From contig NZ_LGKG01000068.1 of assembly GCF_001294335.1 (NCBI RefSeq), positions 62,001 through 126,000 on the forward strand: DNA of 64,000 nt. Reading direction: 5' to 3'. Below are positions 7,927 to 16,531 of this stretch, one piece after another. The DNA comes from Streptomyces chattanoogensis (GTDB lineage Bacteria > Actinomycetota > Actinomycetes > Streptomycetales > Streptomycetaceae). A model generated the notes under the pieces. The model saw nothing but the letters and a program-made list of their open reading frames with translations. It searched no databases and was not told the origin of the DNA. Both the position numbers and the translations under genes were made by a program. Numbering within the stretch: the stretch's first letter is position 1; every line of letters starts with the position of its first letter.

Positions 7927-9345
7927 ATGACGGCCGAGGTGGTCACGGAGACGGACGGCGGCGGCGCCGGCGGGATGCGGACGAGGCGCGGGGGGCGGTG
8001 GATCGAGCACTGGGAGCCGGAGGACGAGCGGTTCTGGGCGGAGACCGGCGAGCGGGTGGCGCGGCGGAATCTGGCGTTCTCCGTGCTGGCCGAGCACATC
8101 GGGTTCTCCATCTGGAGCCTGTGGTCGGTGATGGTGCTGTTCATGGGGCCGGAATACGGGGTGGATCCGGCCCGGAAATTCTTCCTCGTGGCGATGCCGA
8201 CGGTGGTGGGCGCCGTCCTGCGGGTGCCCTACACCTTTGCGGTGGCGCGGTTCGGGGGGCGTAACTGGACGGTGTTCAGCGCGCTGCTGCTGCTTGTGCC
8301 GACGAGTGCGGCGGCGGTGGTGATGACGCCGGGGACCTCGTACGGCACCTTCCTCGCGGTGGCGGCGCTGGCGGGTGTCGGCGGCGGGAATTTCGCCTCG
8401 TCGATGACGAACATCAATTCCTTCTATCCGCTGCGGAAGAAGGGGTGGGCGCTGGGGCTGAACGCCGGCGGCGGAAACATCGGGGTGCCGGTGATCCAGC
8501 TACTGGGGCTGCTGGTGATCGGTACGGCCGGGGCCGCGCAGCCGCGGATCGTGCTGGCCGTGTATGTGCCGCTGATCGTGGCCGCGGCGGTGCTGGCGGC
8601 GCTGTTCATGGACAACCTGGGCCCGGTGACCAATGACACCGGTGCGGCCGTGGACGCGGCCAAGGAGCGGCACACCTGGGTGATGGCGCTGCTGTACATC
8701 GGCACCTTCGGATCGTTCATCGGCTACAGCTTCGCTTTCGGGCTCGTCCTGCAGATCCAGTTCGCGCGGACGCCTCTGCAGGCGGCGTCGCTGACGTTCA
8801 TCGGGCCGCTGCTGGGGTCGCTGATCCGGCCGGTCGGCGGGCGGCTGGCGGACCGCTTCGGGGGCGCGCGGATCACCCTCGGGAATTTCGCCGCGATGGC
8901 CGCGGCCACCGGAGTGGTGATCTATGCGTCGACGGAACGGTCCCTGCCGGTGTTCCTTGCCGGGTTCATCGCGCTGTTCGTGCTGTCGGGGCTGGGCAAC
9001 GGCTCGACGTACAAGATGATTCCGGGGATCTTCCAGGCGCAGGCGGTACGGCGCGGGCTGGCGGGGGAGGAGGCCGCGGCGTACGGCCGGCGGCTGTCCG
9101 GGGCCGCGATGGGGCTGATCGGCGCGGTGGGGGCGCTCGGCGGGCTGGGTATCAATCTCGCCTTCCGCCAGTCGTTCGCGGCGACCGGCTCGGGGACGCC
9201 CGCCTTTGTGTCCTTCCTGGTCTGCTACGCCGTGTGCGGCGCGGTGACCTGGGCCGTATACCTGCGGCCGGTGGCGAAGGGACGGAGCGCGGCGGAGCCG
9301 GAGGCCGCAGCGGAGGCCCGGCGGCCGGTGTACGCCGAGGTCTGA
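7927..9345 (+). CDS. narK: Nitrate/nitrite transporter NarK
   Basis: A 472-residue MFS protein of the nitrate/nitrite porter family. The family signature is present twice as Gly-rich segments (GVGGGNFASSMTNINSFYP and LNAGGGNIGVPVIQL), and about 12 membrane segments are visible from residue 48 on. The N-terminal 45 residues are hydrophilic (RWIEHWEPEDERFW). The ATG at 7927 has GGAGG close upstream. nnaR follows. A GlnR-like site lies upstream. Together these point to assimilatory nitrate uptake or nitrite exchange. Confidence 0.9.
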   Translation: MTAEVVTETDGGGAGGMRTRRGGRWIEHWEPEDERFWAETGERVARRNLAFSVLAEHIGFSIWSLWSVMVLFMGPEYGVDPARKFFLVAMPTVVGAVLRVPYTFAVARFGGRNWTVFSALLLLVPTSAAAVVMTPGTSYGTFLAVAALAGVGGGNFASSMTNINSFYPLRKKGWALGLNAGGGNIGVPVIQLLGLLVIGTAGAAQPRIVLAVYVPLIVAAAVLAALFMDNLGPVTNDTGAAVDAAKERHTWVMALLYIGTFGSFIGYSFAFGLVLQIQFARTPLQAASLTFIGPLLGSLIRPVGGRLADRFGGARITLGNFAAMAAATGVVIYASTERSLPVFLAGFIALFVLSGLGNGSTYKMIPGIFQAQAVRRGLAGEEAAAYGRRLSGAAMGLIGAVGALGGLGINLAFRQSFAATGSGTPAFVSFLVCYAVCGAVTWAVYLRPVAKGRSAAEPEAAAEARRPVYAEV

Positions 9346-9441
9346 GACGCCCCGTCGGCCACTGGGGCCACACCGGTCGCCACGGCCACCGGGTGGAGCT
9401 GGGGGAGCGTCCGTAACAGACGGGAAATACTGAGGGACCGG

Positions 9442-9465
9442 GCCTGTCATGTGACGTTGACAGGC
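9442..9465. promoter_or_regulatory. Perfect inverted repeat upstream of nnaR
   Basis: GCCTGTCA and its exact complement TGACAGGC are separated by 8 bases (TGTGACGT). The site is 134 bases before the nnaR start and 97 bases after the narK stop. The spacing suits a dimeric regulator; it is not followed by T residues, so a terminator is less likely. Confidence 0.45.
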
Positions 9466-9598
9466 TTGGCCCCTTGGTACCCAGGCACTCCGGGCTCCGG
9501 CCCCCGGTGCCCGGGACCTCGGAACCCGTACCGCGCGGGCCGCTGCGGTACGGAGCACCACGCAGTACACCTCTCTGGGCGGAGCGGGACGGACGACC

Positions 9599-10765
9599 AT
9601 GCGCGATCAGCAGCAAGACCAAGAGGGCCCGGCCGCCGTGCGGCCGCTGGAAGGGTTCACCGTCGGGGTGACCGCGGCGCGGCGGGCGGAGGAACTGGGG
9701 ACGCTGCTGGAGCGGCGCGGCGCCCAGGTCCTGCACGCACCGGCGCTGCGGATCGTCCCGCTGCCGGACGACACCGAGCTGCTCGCCAAGACCCAGGACC
9801 TGATCGCCGACGCGCCGGACGTGGTCGTGGCCACCACCGCCATCGGCTTCCGCGGCTGGGTGGAGGCCGCCGAGGGCTGGGGCCTGGGCGAGGCGCTGCT
9901 GGAGCGGCTGGCCGGGGTGGAGCTGCTGGCGCGCGGCCCGAAGGTGCGCGGCGCCATCCGGGCCGCCGGGCTGAACGAGAAGTGGTCGCCGGCCTCGGAG
10001 TCGATGGCCGAGGTGCTCGACCGGCTGCTGGCGGAGGGCGTCTCGGGGCGCCGGGTCGCCATCCAGCTGCACGGGGAACTGCTGCCGGGCTTCGTCGAGG
10101 CGCTGCGGGCCGATGGCGCCGAGGTGGTCGGCGTCCCCGTGTACCGCTGGATGCCGCCGGAGGACATAGGCCCGGTGGACCGCCTTCTGGACGCCGTGCT
10201 GGCCCGCGGAGTGGACGCGGTGACCTTCACCAGCGCCCCCGCCGCCGCATCGCTGCTGCGCCGCGCCGGGGAACGCGGCATCCGGGAGGAGGCGCTGGCG
10301 GCGCTGCGGCAGGACGTGCTGGCGGTGTGCGTGGGACCGGTCACCGCGCTGCCGCTCCAGGCGCAGGACGTCCCCACCCACCAGCCCGAACGGTTCCGGC
10401 TGGGCCCGCTGGTGCAGCTGCTGTGCCGCGAACTCCCGGGCCGGACACGGGCGTTGCCGGTCGCCGGGCACCGTGTCGAGATCCGCGGCCACGCCGTGGT
10501 GGTGAACGGCGTACTGCGCCCGGTGCCGCCCGCCGGGATGGCGCTGCTGCGCGCGCTGGCCCGCCGCCCCGGCTGGGTGGTCTCCCGCGCGGATCTGCTG
10601 CGGGCGCTGCCGGGCGCGGGCCGGGACGAGCATGCGGTGGAGACGGCGATGGCCCGGCTGCGGGTGGCGCTGGGGGCGCCCAAGCTGATCCAGACGGTCG
10701 TCAAGCGCGGCTACCGGCTGTCGCTCGACCCGCATGCGGCCACGGACAAGTACGGCGGGGAGTAG
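9599..10765 (+). CDS. nnaR: NnaR-like regulator: uroporphyrinogen-III synthase domain fused to winged helix
   Basis: 388 residues. Residues about 15-265 are a HemD-like (uroporphyrinogen-III synthase) domain (FTVGVTAARRAEELGTLLE; VTFTSAPAAASLL). Residues about 285-380 form an OmpR-type winged helix (RPVPPAGMALLRALARRPG; HAVETAMARLRVALG; VVKRGYRLSL). In Streptomyces this architecture next to narK is NnaR, a co-activator that works with GlnR on nitrate/nitrite assimilation genes. The neighbouring transporter supports that reading. Whether the HemD-like part has any enzyme activity is unknown. Confidence 0.8.
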   Translation: MRDQQQDQEGPAAVRPLEGFTVGVTAARRAEELGTLLERRGAQVLHAPALRIVPLPDDTELLAKTQDLIADAPDVVVATTAIGFRGWVEAAEGWGLGEALLERLAGVELLARGPKVRGAIRAAGLNEKWSPASESMAEVLDRLLAEGVSGRRVAIQLHGELLPGFVEALRADGAEVVGVPVYRWMPPEDIGPVDRLLDAVLARGVDAVTFTSAPAAASLLRRAGERGIREEALAALRQDVLAVCVGPVTALPLQAQDVPTHQPERFRLGPLVQLLCRELPGRTRALPVAGHRVEIRGHAVVVNGVLRPVPPAGMALLRALARRPGWVVSRADLLRALPGAGRDEHAVETAMARLRVALGAPKLIQTVVKRGYRLSLDPHAATDKYGGE

Positions 10766-10822
10766 CCGCCCGGTCGGCCTCGGGCCATCCCGCGAGCCTC
10801 AGGCCCGGACCGCCGGCCCCCG

Positions 10823-11608
10823 TCAGCCGCTCGCGGCCGGATTGTTGACGCGGATCTTGGACTGGCCGTGCCGACGGGTCTCCCAGTCCTCCATGAACCG
10901 CGCCTCCAGGCCGTGCCGGCGGGCCAGCCGCAGCAGGGTCTCGGTGCGGTAGTAGAAGTCCTCGCGCAACACCTGGTGTTCGGCACCCTCGGTGCGGTCG
11001 AAGGTGAAGTCGAAGAAGCCGCCCGGCGCCATGATCCGGCCGACATGGGCCAGGCACTCGTCGATCACCTCGATCGGCGAGTGGGAGAAGACGCTGTGCG
11101 CATGGACGACGTCGAAATGCGCCGCCGGGAGAAAGTCCAGCCTGAGGTCGTGGGTGAGCGTCAGGTGCGGGAGCTTGTCCTGGAGCTCGTACGTCGTCAG
11201 GGTCCGCTTGGCGGATATCAGGATGTCCGGCGAGATGTCGATGCCGTAGTAGTTGCCGCGGTCCAGGTGGGCGATGAAGCGCCAGCCGGCCCGCAGGTTC
11301 CCGCAGCCGATGTCGAGCATCCGGTGGCCGGGCCGCAGCCCGTGCTCCCGCAGGTAGTCGAACTGCATCTCGCCCAGCGCCAGCCAGCGTTCATGGGTTC
11401 GGCTGCCGACCGCGGCCTCCGGGTTGCGGCCGGTGTCCGAGGCCATCACCGCGCGGTAGTAGTCCACATGGTCCGGGTGCTTGAGGCGCAGCCAGGTGTC
11501 GCGGGCGGTGCGCTTCACGTACGGAGCGATGCGGGCCGGGTTGCGGACCGCGTAGCCGATCTTGTGGGTGAGGGCGGCGCGGTTCTTGAGCAGCGATGTG
11601 GGCGACAT
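10823..11608 (-). CDS. Class I SAM-dependent methyltransferase
   Basis: 261 residues starting MSPTSLLKNRAALTHKIGY at 11608, with GAAGG upstream. The SAM-binding motif I is clear (MLDIGCGNLRAG, about residues 98-109), with the acidic end of strand 2 at YYGIDIS and motif IV region FDVVHAHSVFSH. The N-terminal 75 residues are basic (RTARDTWLRLKHPDHVDYY) and may bind the substrate. It converges on nnaR and is divergent from the CGNR gene. The substrate cannot be told from sequence. Confidence 0.8.
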   Translation of the reverse strand: MSPTSLLKNRAALTHKIGYAVRNPARIAPYVKRTARDTWLRLKHPDHVDYYRAVMASDTGRNPEAAVGSRTHERWLALGEMQFDYLREHGLRPGHRMLDIGCGNLRAGWRFIAHLDRGNYYGIDISPDILISAKRTLTTYELQDKLPHLTLTHDLRLDFLPAAHFDVVHAHSVFSHSPIEVIDECLAHVGRIMAPGGFFDFTFDRTEGAEHQVLREDFYYRTETLLRLARRHGLEARFMEDWETRRHGQSKIRVNNPAASG

Positions 11609-11720
11609 GGAGACCTTCGTCCTGGAGGGCCGGAGGGAGCCGGCGGGGCCGGGGACCGGCGGGGCCGGGCCCGGCCGGTGCGTCACACCCGCGAACTATA
11701 CATCTCACGTATACATGCAA

Positions 11721-11776
11721 TGTCTACATGGGGTGTCTACGTGAGGCGTCTCATGAGGCGTCTCCATGCGGTGAGG
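11721..11776. repeat. Imperfect tandem repeats in the divergent promoter of the CGNR gene
   Basis: Four degenerate units of 12-14 bases follow one another: TGTCTACATGGGG, TGTCTACGTGAGGC, GTCTCATGAGGC, GTCTCCATGCGGTGAGG. They are preceded by TATACATCTCACGTATACATG-like AT-rich sequence (from 11697) that is unusual in this genome. They lie between the methyltransferase and CGNR genes and look like an array of regulator half-sites. Confidence 0.5.
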
Positions 11777-11845
11777 GTTCCGGCCGGCTCGTGCGCCGGG
11801 CACTCTGGGGGCACACGCGTTTGTTCGCTAAGGAGTGACAGGCAC

Positions 11846-12460
11846 ATGGCGGCGCCTCACGACCTGCGGTTCGACTGCGGGCGGATCTGCCTGGATCTGG
11901 TGGCCACGGCCGACGGCACCCCTGCCGAACGGCTCATCCGCCCCGAGCATCTGACGGCCTGGCTGGTCGGCGCGGGGGTGGTGCCGCACGGCACCCCGCT
12001 GGACGGCGTCGACGGCGGCTGGGTCACCCGCTTCCGGGCGCTGCGCGACCTGCTGCGCCGCGTGGTGCACGACGAACTGCGGGGCCGGGCGGCCGACGCC
12101 GACCTGACGCTGCTCAACGCTACCGCCGGGGCCGCGGATCCGCCCGCCGTATGGGCCGTACGGGCCGCGGACGGCGGCCTGACCTGCGCGTTCGCCGGGC
12201 CGCCGGACTGTGCGGGGCTGCTGGCCGCGGTGGCCCGGGACGCCGTACGGCTGCTGACCGACGGCGCCGCGCGCGGGCAGCTGCGGCAGTGCGCGGGGGA
12301 GAGCTGCTCGCTGGTCTATCTCGACACCTCCCGCGGGCGGCGCCGGCGTTGGTGCTCCAGCGAGGTGTGCGGCAACCGGGAGCGGGTGGCGCGGCACCGC
12401 AGGCGGACGATGGACCGTGACGGGGCGGTCGGCCAAGGTGCCGCTCCGGCCGCCGATTAG
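11846..12460 (+). CDS. CGNR zinc-finger / ABATE-domain transcriptional regulator
   Basis: 204 residues. The N-terminal part (about 1-130) resembles the ABATE stress-response domain (FDCGRICLDLVAT; RFRALRDLLRRVVHDEL). The C-terminal part is the CGNR zinc-finger: CAGESCSLVYLD, then RRRWCSSEVCGNRERVARHRRR, with four Cys ligands and the CGNR tetrad. Such proteins are presumed DNA-binding regulators of unknown signal. The ATG at 11846 follows AAGGAG 10 bases upstream; the frame is open far upstream but without regulator features. The repeats at 11721-11776 may be its operator. Confidence 0.85.
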   Translation: MAAPHDLRFDCGRICLDLVATADGTPAERLIRPEHLTAWLVGAGVVPHGTPLDGVDGGWVTRFRALRDLLRRVVHDELRGRAADADLTLLNATAGAADPPAVWAVRAADGGLTCAFAGPPDCAGLLAAVARDAVRLLTDGAARGQLRQCAGESCSLVYLDTSRGRRRRWCSSEVCGNRERVARHRRRTMDRDGAVGQGAAPAAD

Positions 12461-12607
12461 CAGCGCCGGACAAATTTTCCGGCCGCCCTTTGAACGGCCC
12501 GCCCGTCCCGTCCGTATCCCTCCCCAAAAGGCCGTAGCCAGCGGCCGGTTCATGGCATGGTCCGGGCGCTCTCCGGGGTGATCCGCGCTATCGACCCGGG
12601 AGTTGGA

Positions 12608-13147
12608 GTGCGCAAGGATGCCGCCGTGGCAGACAGGACGACACCCGACGAGGAGCTCATGCGAGCCCTCTACGACGAGCACGCGGGCCCGCTTCTCGCC
12701 TTCGTCCTGCGTCTGGTGGCCGGCGACCGGCACCGTGCGGAGGACGTGGTGCAGGAGACGCTGGTGCGCGCATGGCGCAATGCCGGACAGCTGCAGGGCG
12801 CGACCGGCTCCATCCGGCCGTGGCTGGTGACCGTCGCCCGGCGGATAGTCATCGACGGACACCGCAGCCGCCGGGCCCGGCCGCAGGAGGTCGATGCGAC
12901 GCCCCTGGAGACGATGCCGGCGGCCGATGTGATCGACCGGGCGCTGCGGATGATGACGATCTCCGAGGCGCTGGGCGATCTGACCCCGGCGCACCGGGAA
13001 GCCCTTGTGGAGACGTACTTCAAGGAGCGCACGGTCAGCGAGGCGGCGGAGGTACTGCGCGTACCGGCGGGGACCGTGCGGTCCCGGGTCTTCTACGCGC
13101 TGCGCTCCCTGCGGCTCTCGCTAGAGGAACGAGGAGTGACGGAGTGA
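12608..13147 (+). CDS. sigU: ECF sigma factor, SigU-like
   Basis: 179 residues from GTG 12608 (173 if the GTG at 12626 is used). Region 2 is LYDEHAGPLLAFVLRLVAG followed by RAEDVVQETLVRAWRNAG; region 4 is PAHREALVETYFKERTVSEA and VPAGTVRSRVFYALRSLR. ECF sigma factors direct RNA polymerase to small stress regulons. The next gene encodes a zinc anti-sigma factor and overlaps by 4 bases, so the two are translationally coupled. The position between the CGNR and HelD genes and before malic enzyme matches sigU of S. coelicolor as I recall it. Confidence 0.8.
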   Translation: MRKDAAVADRTTPDEELMRALYDEHAGPLLAFVLRLVAGDRHRAEDVVQETLVRAWRNAGQLQGATGSIRPWLVTVARRIVIDGHRSRRARPQEVDATPLETMPAADVIDRALRMMTISEALGDLTPAHREALVETYFKERTVSEAAEVLRVPAGTVRSRVFYALRSLRLSLEERGVTE

Positions 13148-13887
13148 CCCCGCCCACGCAGCCGGACCGGCACACCGACGTCGGCGCCTATGCGCTGGGC
13201 GTCCTGGACGCCGCCGACGCGGACCGGTTCGAGCGGCATCTGGCCGGCTGCCACCATTGCGCGGCCGAACTCGAGCGGCTGATGGGCATGTCCCCGATGC
13301 TGGCCGAGTTCCGGGCGAGCGCGCCCACCGTGGAGACGGTCACCGCCGTACCCGGGCCCGGCCTCCTGGAGGGGCTGCTCGGCGAGGTGGCGGCCGCCCG
13401 GCGCGGACGCGGCCGGCGGCGGCTGTACCTCGTCGCCGCGGCCGCCGCGCTGATCATCGGCGGGCCGCTCGCCGCCCTCGCGCTGACCGGCGGGGACCCG
13501 CAGGGCGAGCCCGCACCGCCGCTCGCCAGTGCGGTCCGCGCGCAGTACGCCGCGGGCGAGAAGGTCACCGCCGTCGACCCCGTCACCAGGGTCTCGGCGG
13601 GCGTCTCCATGGCCGCCAAGCCCTGGGGCACCCAGGTCGTCCTCCAGCTCGCGGGCGTCAAGGGGCCGCTCACCTGCAGCCTCGTCGCGGTCGGCAAGGA
13701 CGGCCACCGTCAGACCGTCACCACCTGGGCGGTTCCCGAGGGCGGCTACGGGATCAAGGGCAGCACCGCGAAGTGGCACCGCGAGCCGCTGTTCGCCGCC
13801 GGCGGGGCGGCCTTCCGCCGCGGCGACATCGACCGCTTCGAGATCCGTACGCTGGCCGGCGAGCGGCTGGCCGAAGTGAACGTGTGA
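13144..13887 (+). CDS. rsuA: Membrane-bound zinc anti-sigma factor, RsuA-like
   Basis: 247 residues starting at the GTG that overlaps the sigma gene stop (GTGA). The ZAS motif HxxxCxxC is at about residues 32-39 (HLAGCHHC). A Gly/Arg-rich linker leads to one membrane segment (about 93-115, LYLVAAAAALIIGG). The extracytoplasmic part (about 125-247) resembles an anti-sigma-K sensor domain (TQVVLQLAGVKGPLTCSLVA). The protein would hold the adjacent sigma factor inactive at the membrane until a signal arrives from outside. Confidence 0.85.
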   Translation: MTPPTQPDRHTDVGAYALGVLDAADADRFERHLAGCHHCAAELERLMGMSPMLAEFRASAPTVETVTAVPGPGLLEGLLGEVAAARRGRGRRRLYLVAAAAALIIGGPLAALALTGGDPQGEPAPPLASAVRAQYAAGEKVTAVDPVTRVSAGVSMAAKPWGTQVVLQLAGVKGPLTCSLVAVGKDGHRQTVTTWAVPEGGYGIKGSTAKWHREPLFAAGGAAFRRGDIDRFEIRTLAGERLAEVNV

Positions 13888-14029
13888 GGGCGGCGGACTT
13901 CTGCGGAAGTTAAGGTCCAGATCAACATCCGACCGGACACGTCCATTTTTGTCCGTATGGCCAGGTGCGTATGGTCCCCCGTTCGCGTACGGTTGACGGC
14001 TGCCCTACGCACAGCAGAAGGGGGCCTGG

Positions 14030-16462
14030 GTGGCCGCGCAGAACGCCACGCACGCACCGGATCACACACCGGATCACGCCTCGGATCACGCCTCGGATCA
14101 GGCATCCGCTCACGCGTCGGACTCCGTCCGGCACGCACCGGACGCGGTCCGTCACGCCCCGGATTCCGTCCGCGACCGCGAGATCGAGGCCGAGCAGACG
14201 CACCTCGACACCGTCTACCGGCGCCTCGAGGAGAAGATCCACGAGGCGGAGTTCCTGATGGACGACGCCGCCAAACGCGGCCAGGTCGGCACGCCCGGCG
14301 CGCTCGCGGAACGCGACGCCCAGGTCTTCCAGGCCGGCGTCCATCTGAACCGGCTCAATTCCGAGTACGAGGACTTCCTCTTCGGCCGGATCGACCTCCT
14401 CCTCGGCAAGGACGGGAAGAAGGGACCCGACGGGGCGTACACCTCCGTCGAGCCCGCCGAGGGCGCCATCGTGGACAACCGCGCCGCGATCGCCGAGACC
14501 CTGCACATCGGCCGCCTCGGCGTGCTCGACGCGGACTACACGCCGCTGGTCATCGACTGGCGGGCACCGGCCGCCGCGCCCTTCTACCGTGCCACCCCCG
14601 TCGCCCCCGGCCGGGTCGTCCGCCGCCGCGTGATCCGCTCCAAGGGCCGCAAGGTCCTCGGCGTCGAGGACGATCTGATGCGCCCGGAGGTCACCGCCAC
14701 CCTGGACGGCGTGGAACTGCCCGCGATCGGCGACGGCGCCCTGATGGCCGCGCTGGGCCGGGCCCGCAGCCACACCATGCGCGACATCGTCGCCTCCATC
14801 CAGGCCGAGCAGGACAGGGTGATCCGGGCCCCCGCCGCCTCCGTCACCGAGGTCGAGGGCGGCCCCGGCACCGGCAAGACCGCGGTCGCCCTGCACCGCG
14901 CCGCCTACCTCCTCTACCAGGACCGCCGCCGCTACGCCGGCGGCATCCTGATCGTCTCCCCGACCCCGCTGCTCGTCTCCTACACCGAAGGCGTGCTGCC
15001 CTCGCTCGGCGAGGAGGGCCAGGTCGCCATCCGGGCGCTCGGCTCCCTGGTGGACGGCGCCGAGGCCACCGCGTACGACCCGCCGGAGGTCTCCCGGGTC
15101 AAGGGCTCCTCGCGGATGCAGAAGCTGCTGCGCAAGGCCGCCCGCGGCGCGCTGGAGCTGGGGACACCGCCGGACCGGGTGCGCGTCGTCGCGTTCGGCG
15201 GCCGCCTCGAGCTGGACGCCGACGAGCTGCGCCGCATCCGGCACAGCGCGCTCGGCGGCACCGCCCCGGTCAACCTGCTGCGCCCCCGCGCCCGCCGGCT
15301 GATCCTCGACGCCCTGTGGACCAAGTCGGGCGCCGCCCGCCGCTACACGGATCCCGAGCTGGCCGCCGAGGTCCGCCAGGGCTTCGACGAGGACATCGCC
15401 ACCGAGCCGGAGTTCCTGGAGTTCCTGGACGCGTGGTGGCCCGAGCTCACCCCGCGCGGTGTCCTGGCCGCGATGGCCGACGAGCGCCTGCTCGGCCGCT
15501 GGGCCCGCCGGATCCTCAACCCGCGCGAGGTGCGCCGGCTGGCCCGCTCGCTGCGCCGGCTGGACGAGCGGGGCCACGGCCCCCTGTCGGTGCACGACGT
15601 CGCCCTGCTCGACGAGCTCCAGCTGATCCTCGGCGCCCCCATGCGTCCGGCCAAGCCGCGCGAGGCCGACCCGCTCGACCAGCTGACCGGCCTGGAGGAG
15701 CTGTCGACGTTTGCGGACCGCAACGCCGGCCGCAGCCGGCGCGAGCGCCTGGAGGAGGAGCGCACCGACTACGCCCACGTCATCGTCGACGAGGCGCAGG
15801 ACCTGACGCCGATGCAGTGGCGGATGGTCGGCCGCCGCGGCCGGCACGCCACCTGGACGGTGGTCGGCGACCCGGCGCAGTCCTCCTGGTCCGACCCGGA
15901 CGAGGCCGCGCTCGCCCGCGACGAGGCGCTCGGCACCCGCCCGCGCCGCCGTTTCACGCTCACCGTGAACTACCGCAACCCGGCGGAGATCGCCGAGCTG
16001 GCCGCCAGGGTCCTGGCGCTGGCGATGCCCGGGATGCGGTCGCCGGACGCGGTCCGTTCCACCGGCCTGGAGCCGCGGTTCGCCGTGACCCCGCCGGACG
16101 GCGCCGGCCGCGGGGCCGCCGACGAGGAGCTGGCGCGGGCCACGGCCGCCGAGGCCGCCCGGCTGCTGGACGAGGTGGACGGCACGGTCGGCGTCGTGGT
16201 GGCCATGCACCGCCGCGAGCAGGCCCGCCGCTGGCTGGCCGGCCTGGGGGACCGCGTCGTCGCGCTGGGCTCGCTGGAGGCCAAGGGGCTGGAGTACGAC
16301 GCGACCGTGGTCGTCTCGCCGGCCGAGATCGCCGACGAGTCCCCGGCCGGGCTGCGGGTGCTCTATGTCGCCCTGACCCGGGCCACCCAGCAGCTGACGG
16401 TGCTCTCCACCGGGCGGGACGAGCCGGACGCGGCCGGGGTGCCCGATCTGCTGCGCGACTGA
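14030..16462 (+). CDS. helD: HelD-type superfamily 1 helicase (RNA polymerase recycling factor)
   Basis: 810 residues from GTG 14030, with GGGGG upstream. Walker A is GGPGTGKTAVA (about 278-285) and Walker B is VIVDEAQDLT (Asp about 587). The N-terminal coiled coil expected of HelD is present (about 50-110, EIEAEQTHLDTVYRRLEEKIHEAE), as are late UvrD-like motifs (NYRNPAEIAELA; VLYVALTRATQQL). HelD proteins remove stalled RNA polymerase from DNA, and some protect against rifamycins. The first 48 residues are a repetitive His/Asp/Ala tract (HAPDHTPDHASDHASD), encoded by tandem DNA repeats at 14053-14175. Confidence 0.85.
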   Translation: MAAQNATHAPDHTPDHASDHASDQASAHASDSVRHAPDAVRHAPDSVRDREIEAEQTHLDTVYRRLEEKIHEAEFLMDDAAKRGQVGTPGALAERDAQVFQAGVHLNRLNSEYEDFLFGRIDLLLGKDGKKGPDGAYTSVEPAEGAIVDNRAAIAETLHIGRLGVLDADYTPLVIDWRAPAAAPFYRATPVAPGRVVRRRVIRSKGRKVLGVEDDLMRPEVTATLDGVELPAIGDGALMAALGRARSHTMRDIVASIQAEQDRVIRAPAASVTEVEGGPGTGKTAVALHRAAYLLYQDRRRYAGGILIVSPTPLLVSYTEGVLPSLGEEGQVAIRALGSLVDGAEATAYDPPEVSRVKGSSRMQKLLRKAARGALELGTPPDRVRVVAFGGRLELDADELRRIRHSALGGTAPVNLLRPRARRLILDALWTKSGAARRYTDPELAAEVRQGFDEDIATEPEFLEFLDAWWPELTPRGVLAAMADERLLGRWARRILNPREVRRLARSLRRLDERGHGPLSVHDVALLDELQLILGAPMRPAKPREADPLDQLTGLEELSTFADRNAGRSRRERLEEERTDYAHVIVDEAQDLTPMQWRMVGRRGRHATWTVVGDPAQSSWSDPDEAALARDEALGTRPRRRFTLTVNYRNPAEIAELAARVLALAMPGMRSPDAVRSTGLEPRFAVTPPDGAGRGAADEELARATAAEAARLLDEVDGTVGVVVAMHRREQARRWLAGLGDRVVALGSLEAKGLEYDATVVVSPAEIADESPAGLRVLYVALTRATQQLTVLSTGRDEPDAAGVPDLLRD

Positions 16463-16470
16463 CCGGCGGC

Positions 16471-16531
16471 GTACGGGACGGTCGTACGGGAGGGCCGTAC
16501 GGAGGGTCGTACGGGGGCCGTACGAGGGGTC
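16471..16531. repeat. Five-copy GTACGG-containing tandem repeat
   Basis: GTACGGG or a one-base variant begins at 16471, 16484, 16497, 16509 and 16520, so the period shrinks from 13 to 11 bases. The array starts just after the helD stop. It has no coding role that I can see. Confidence 0.7.

Noticed and set aside
13888..14029. Rifamycin-associated element upstream of helD
   Set aside because: I looked for the long palindrome typical of such elements and found only a short ACTTC/GAAGT repeat.
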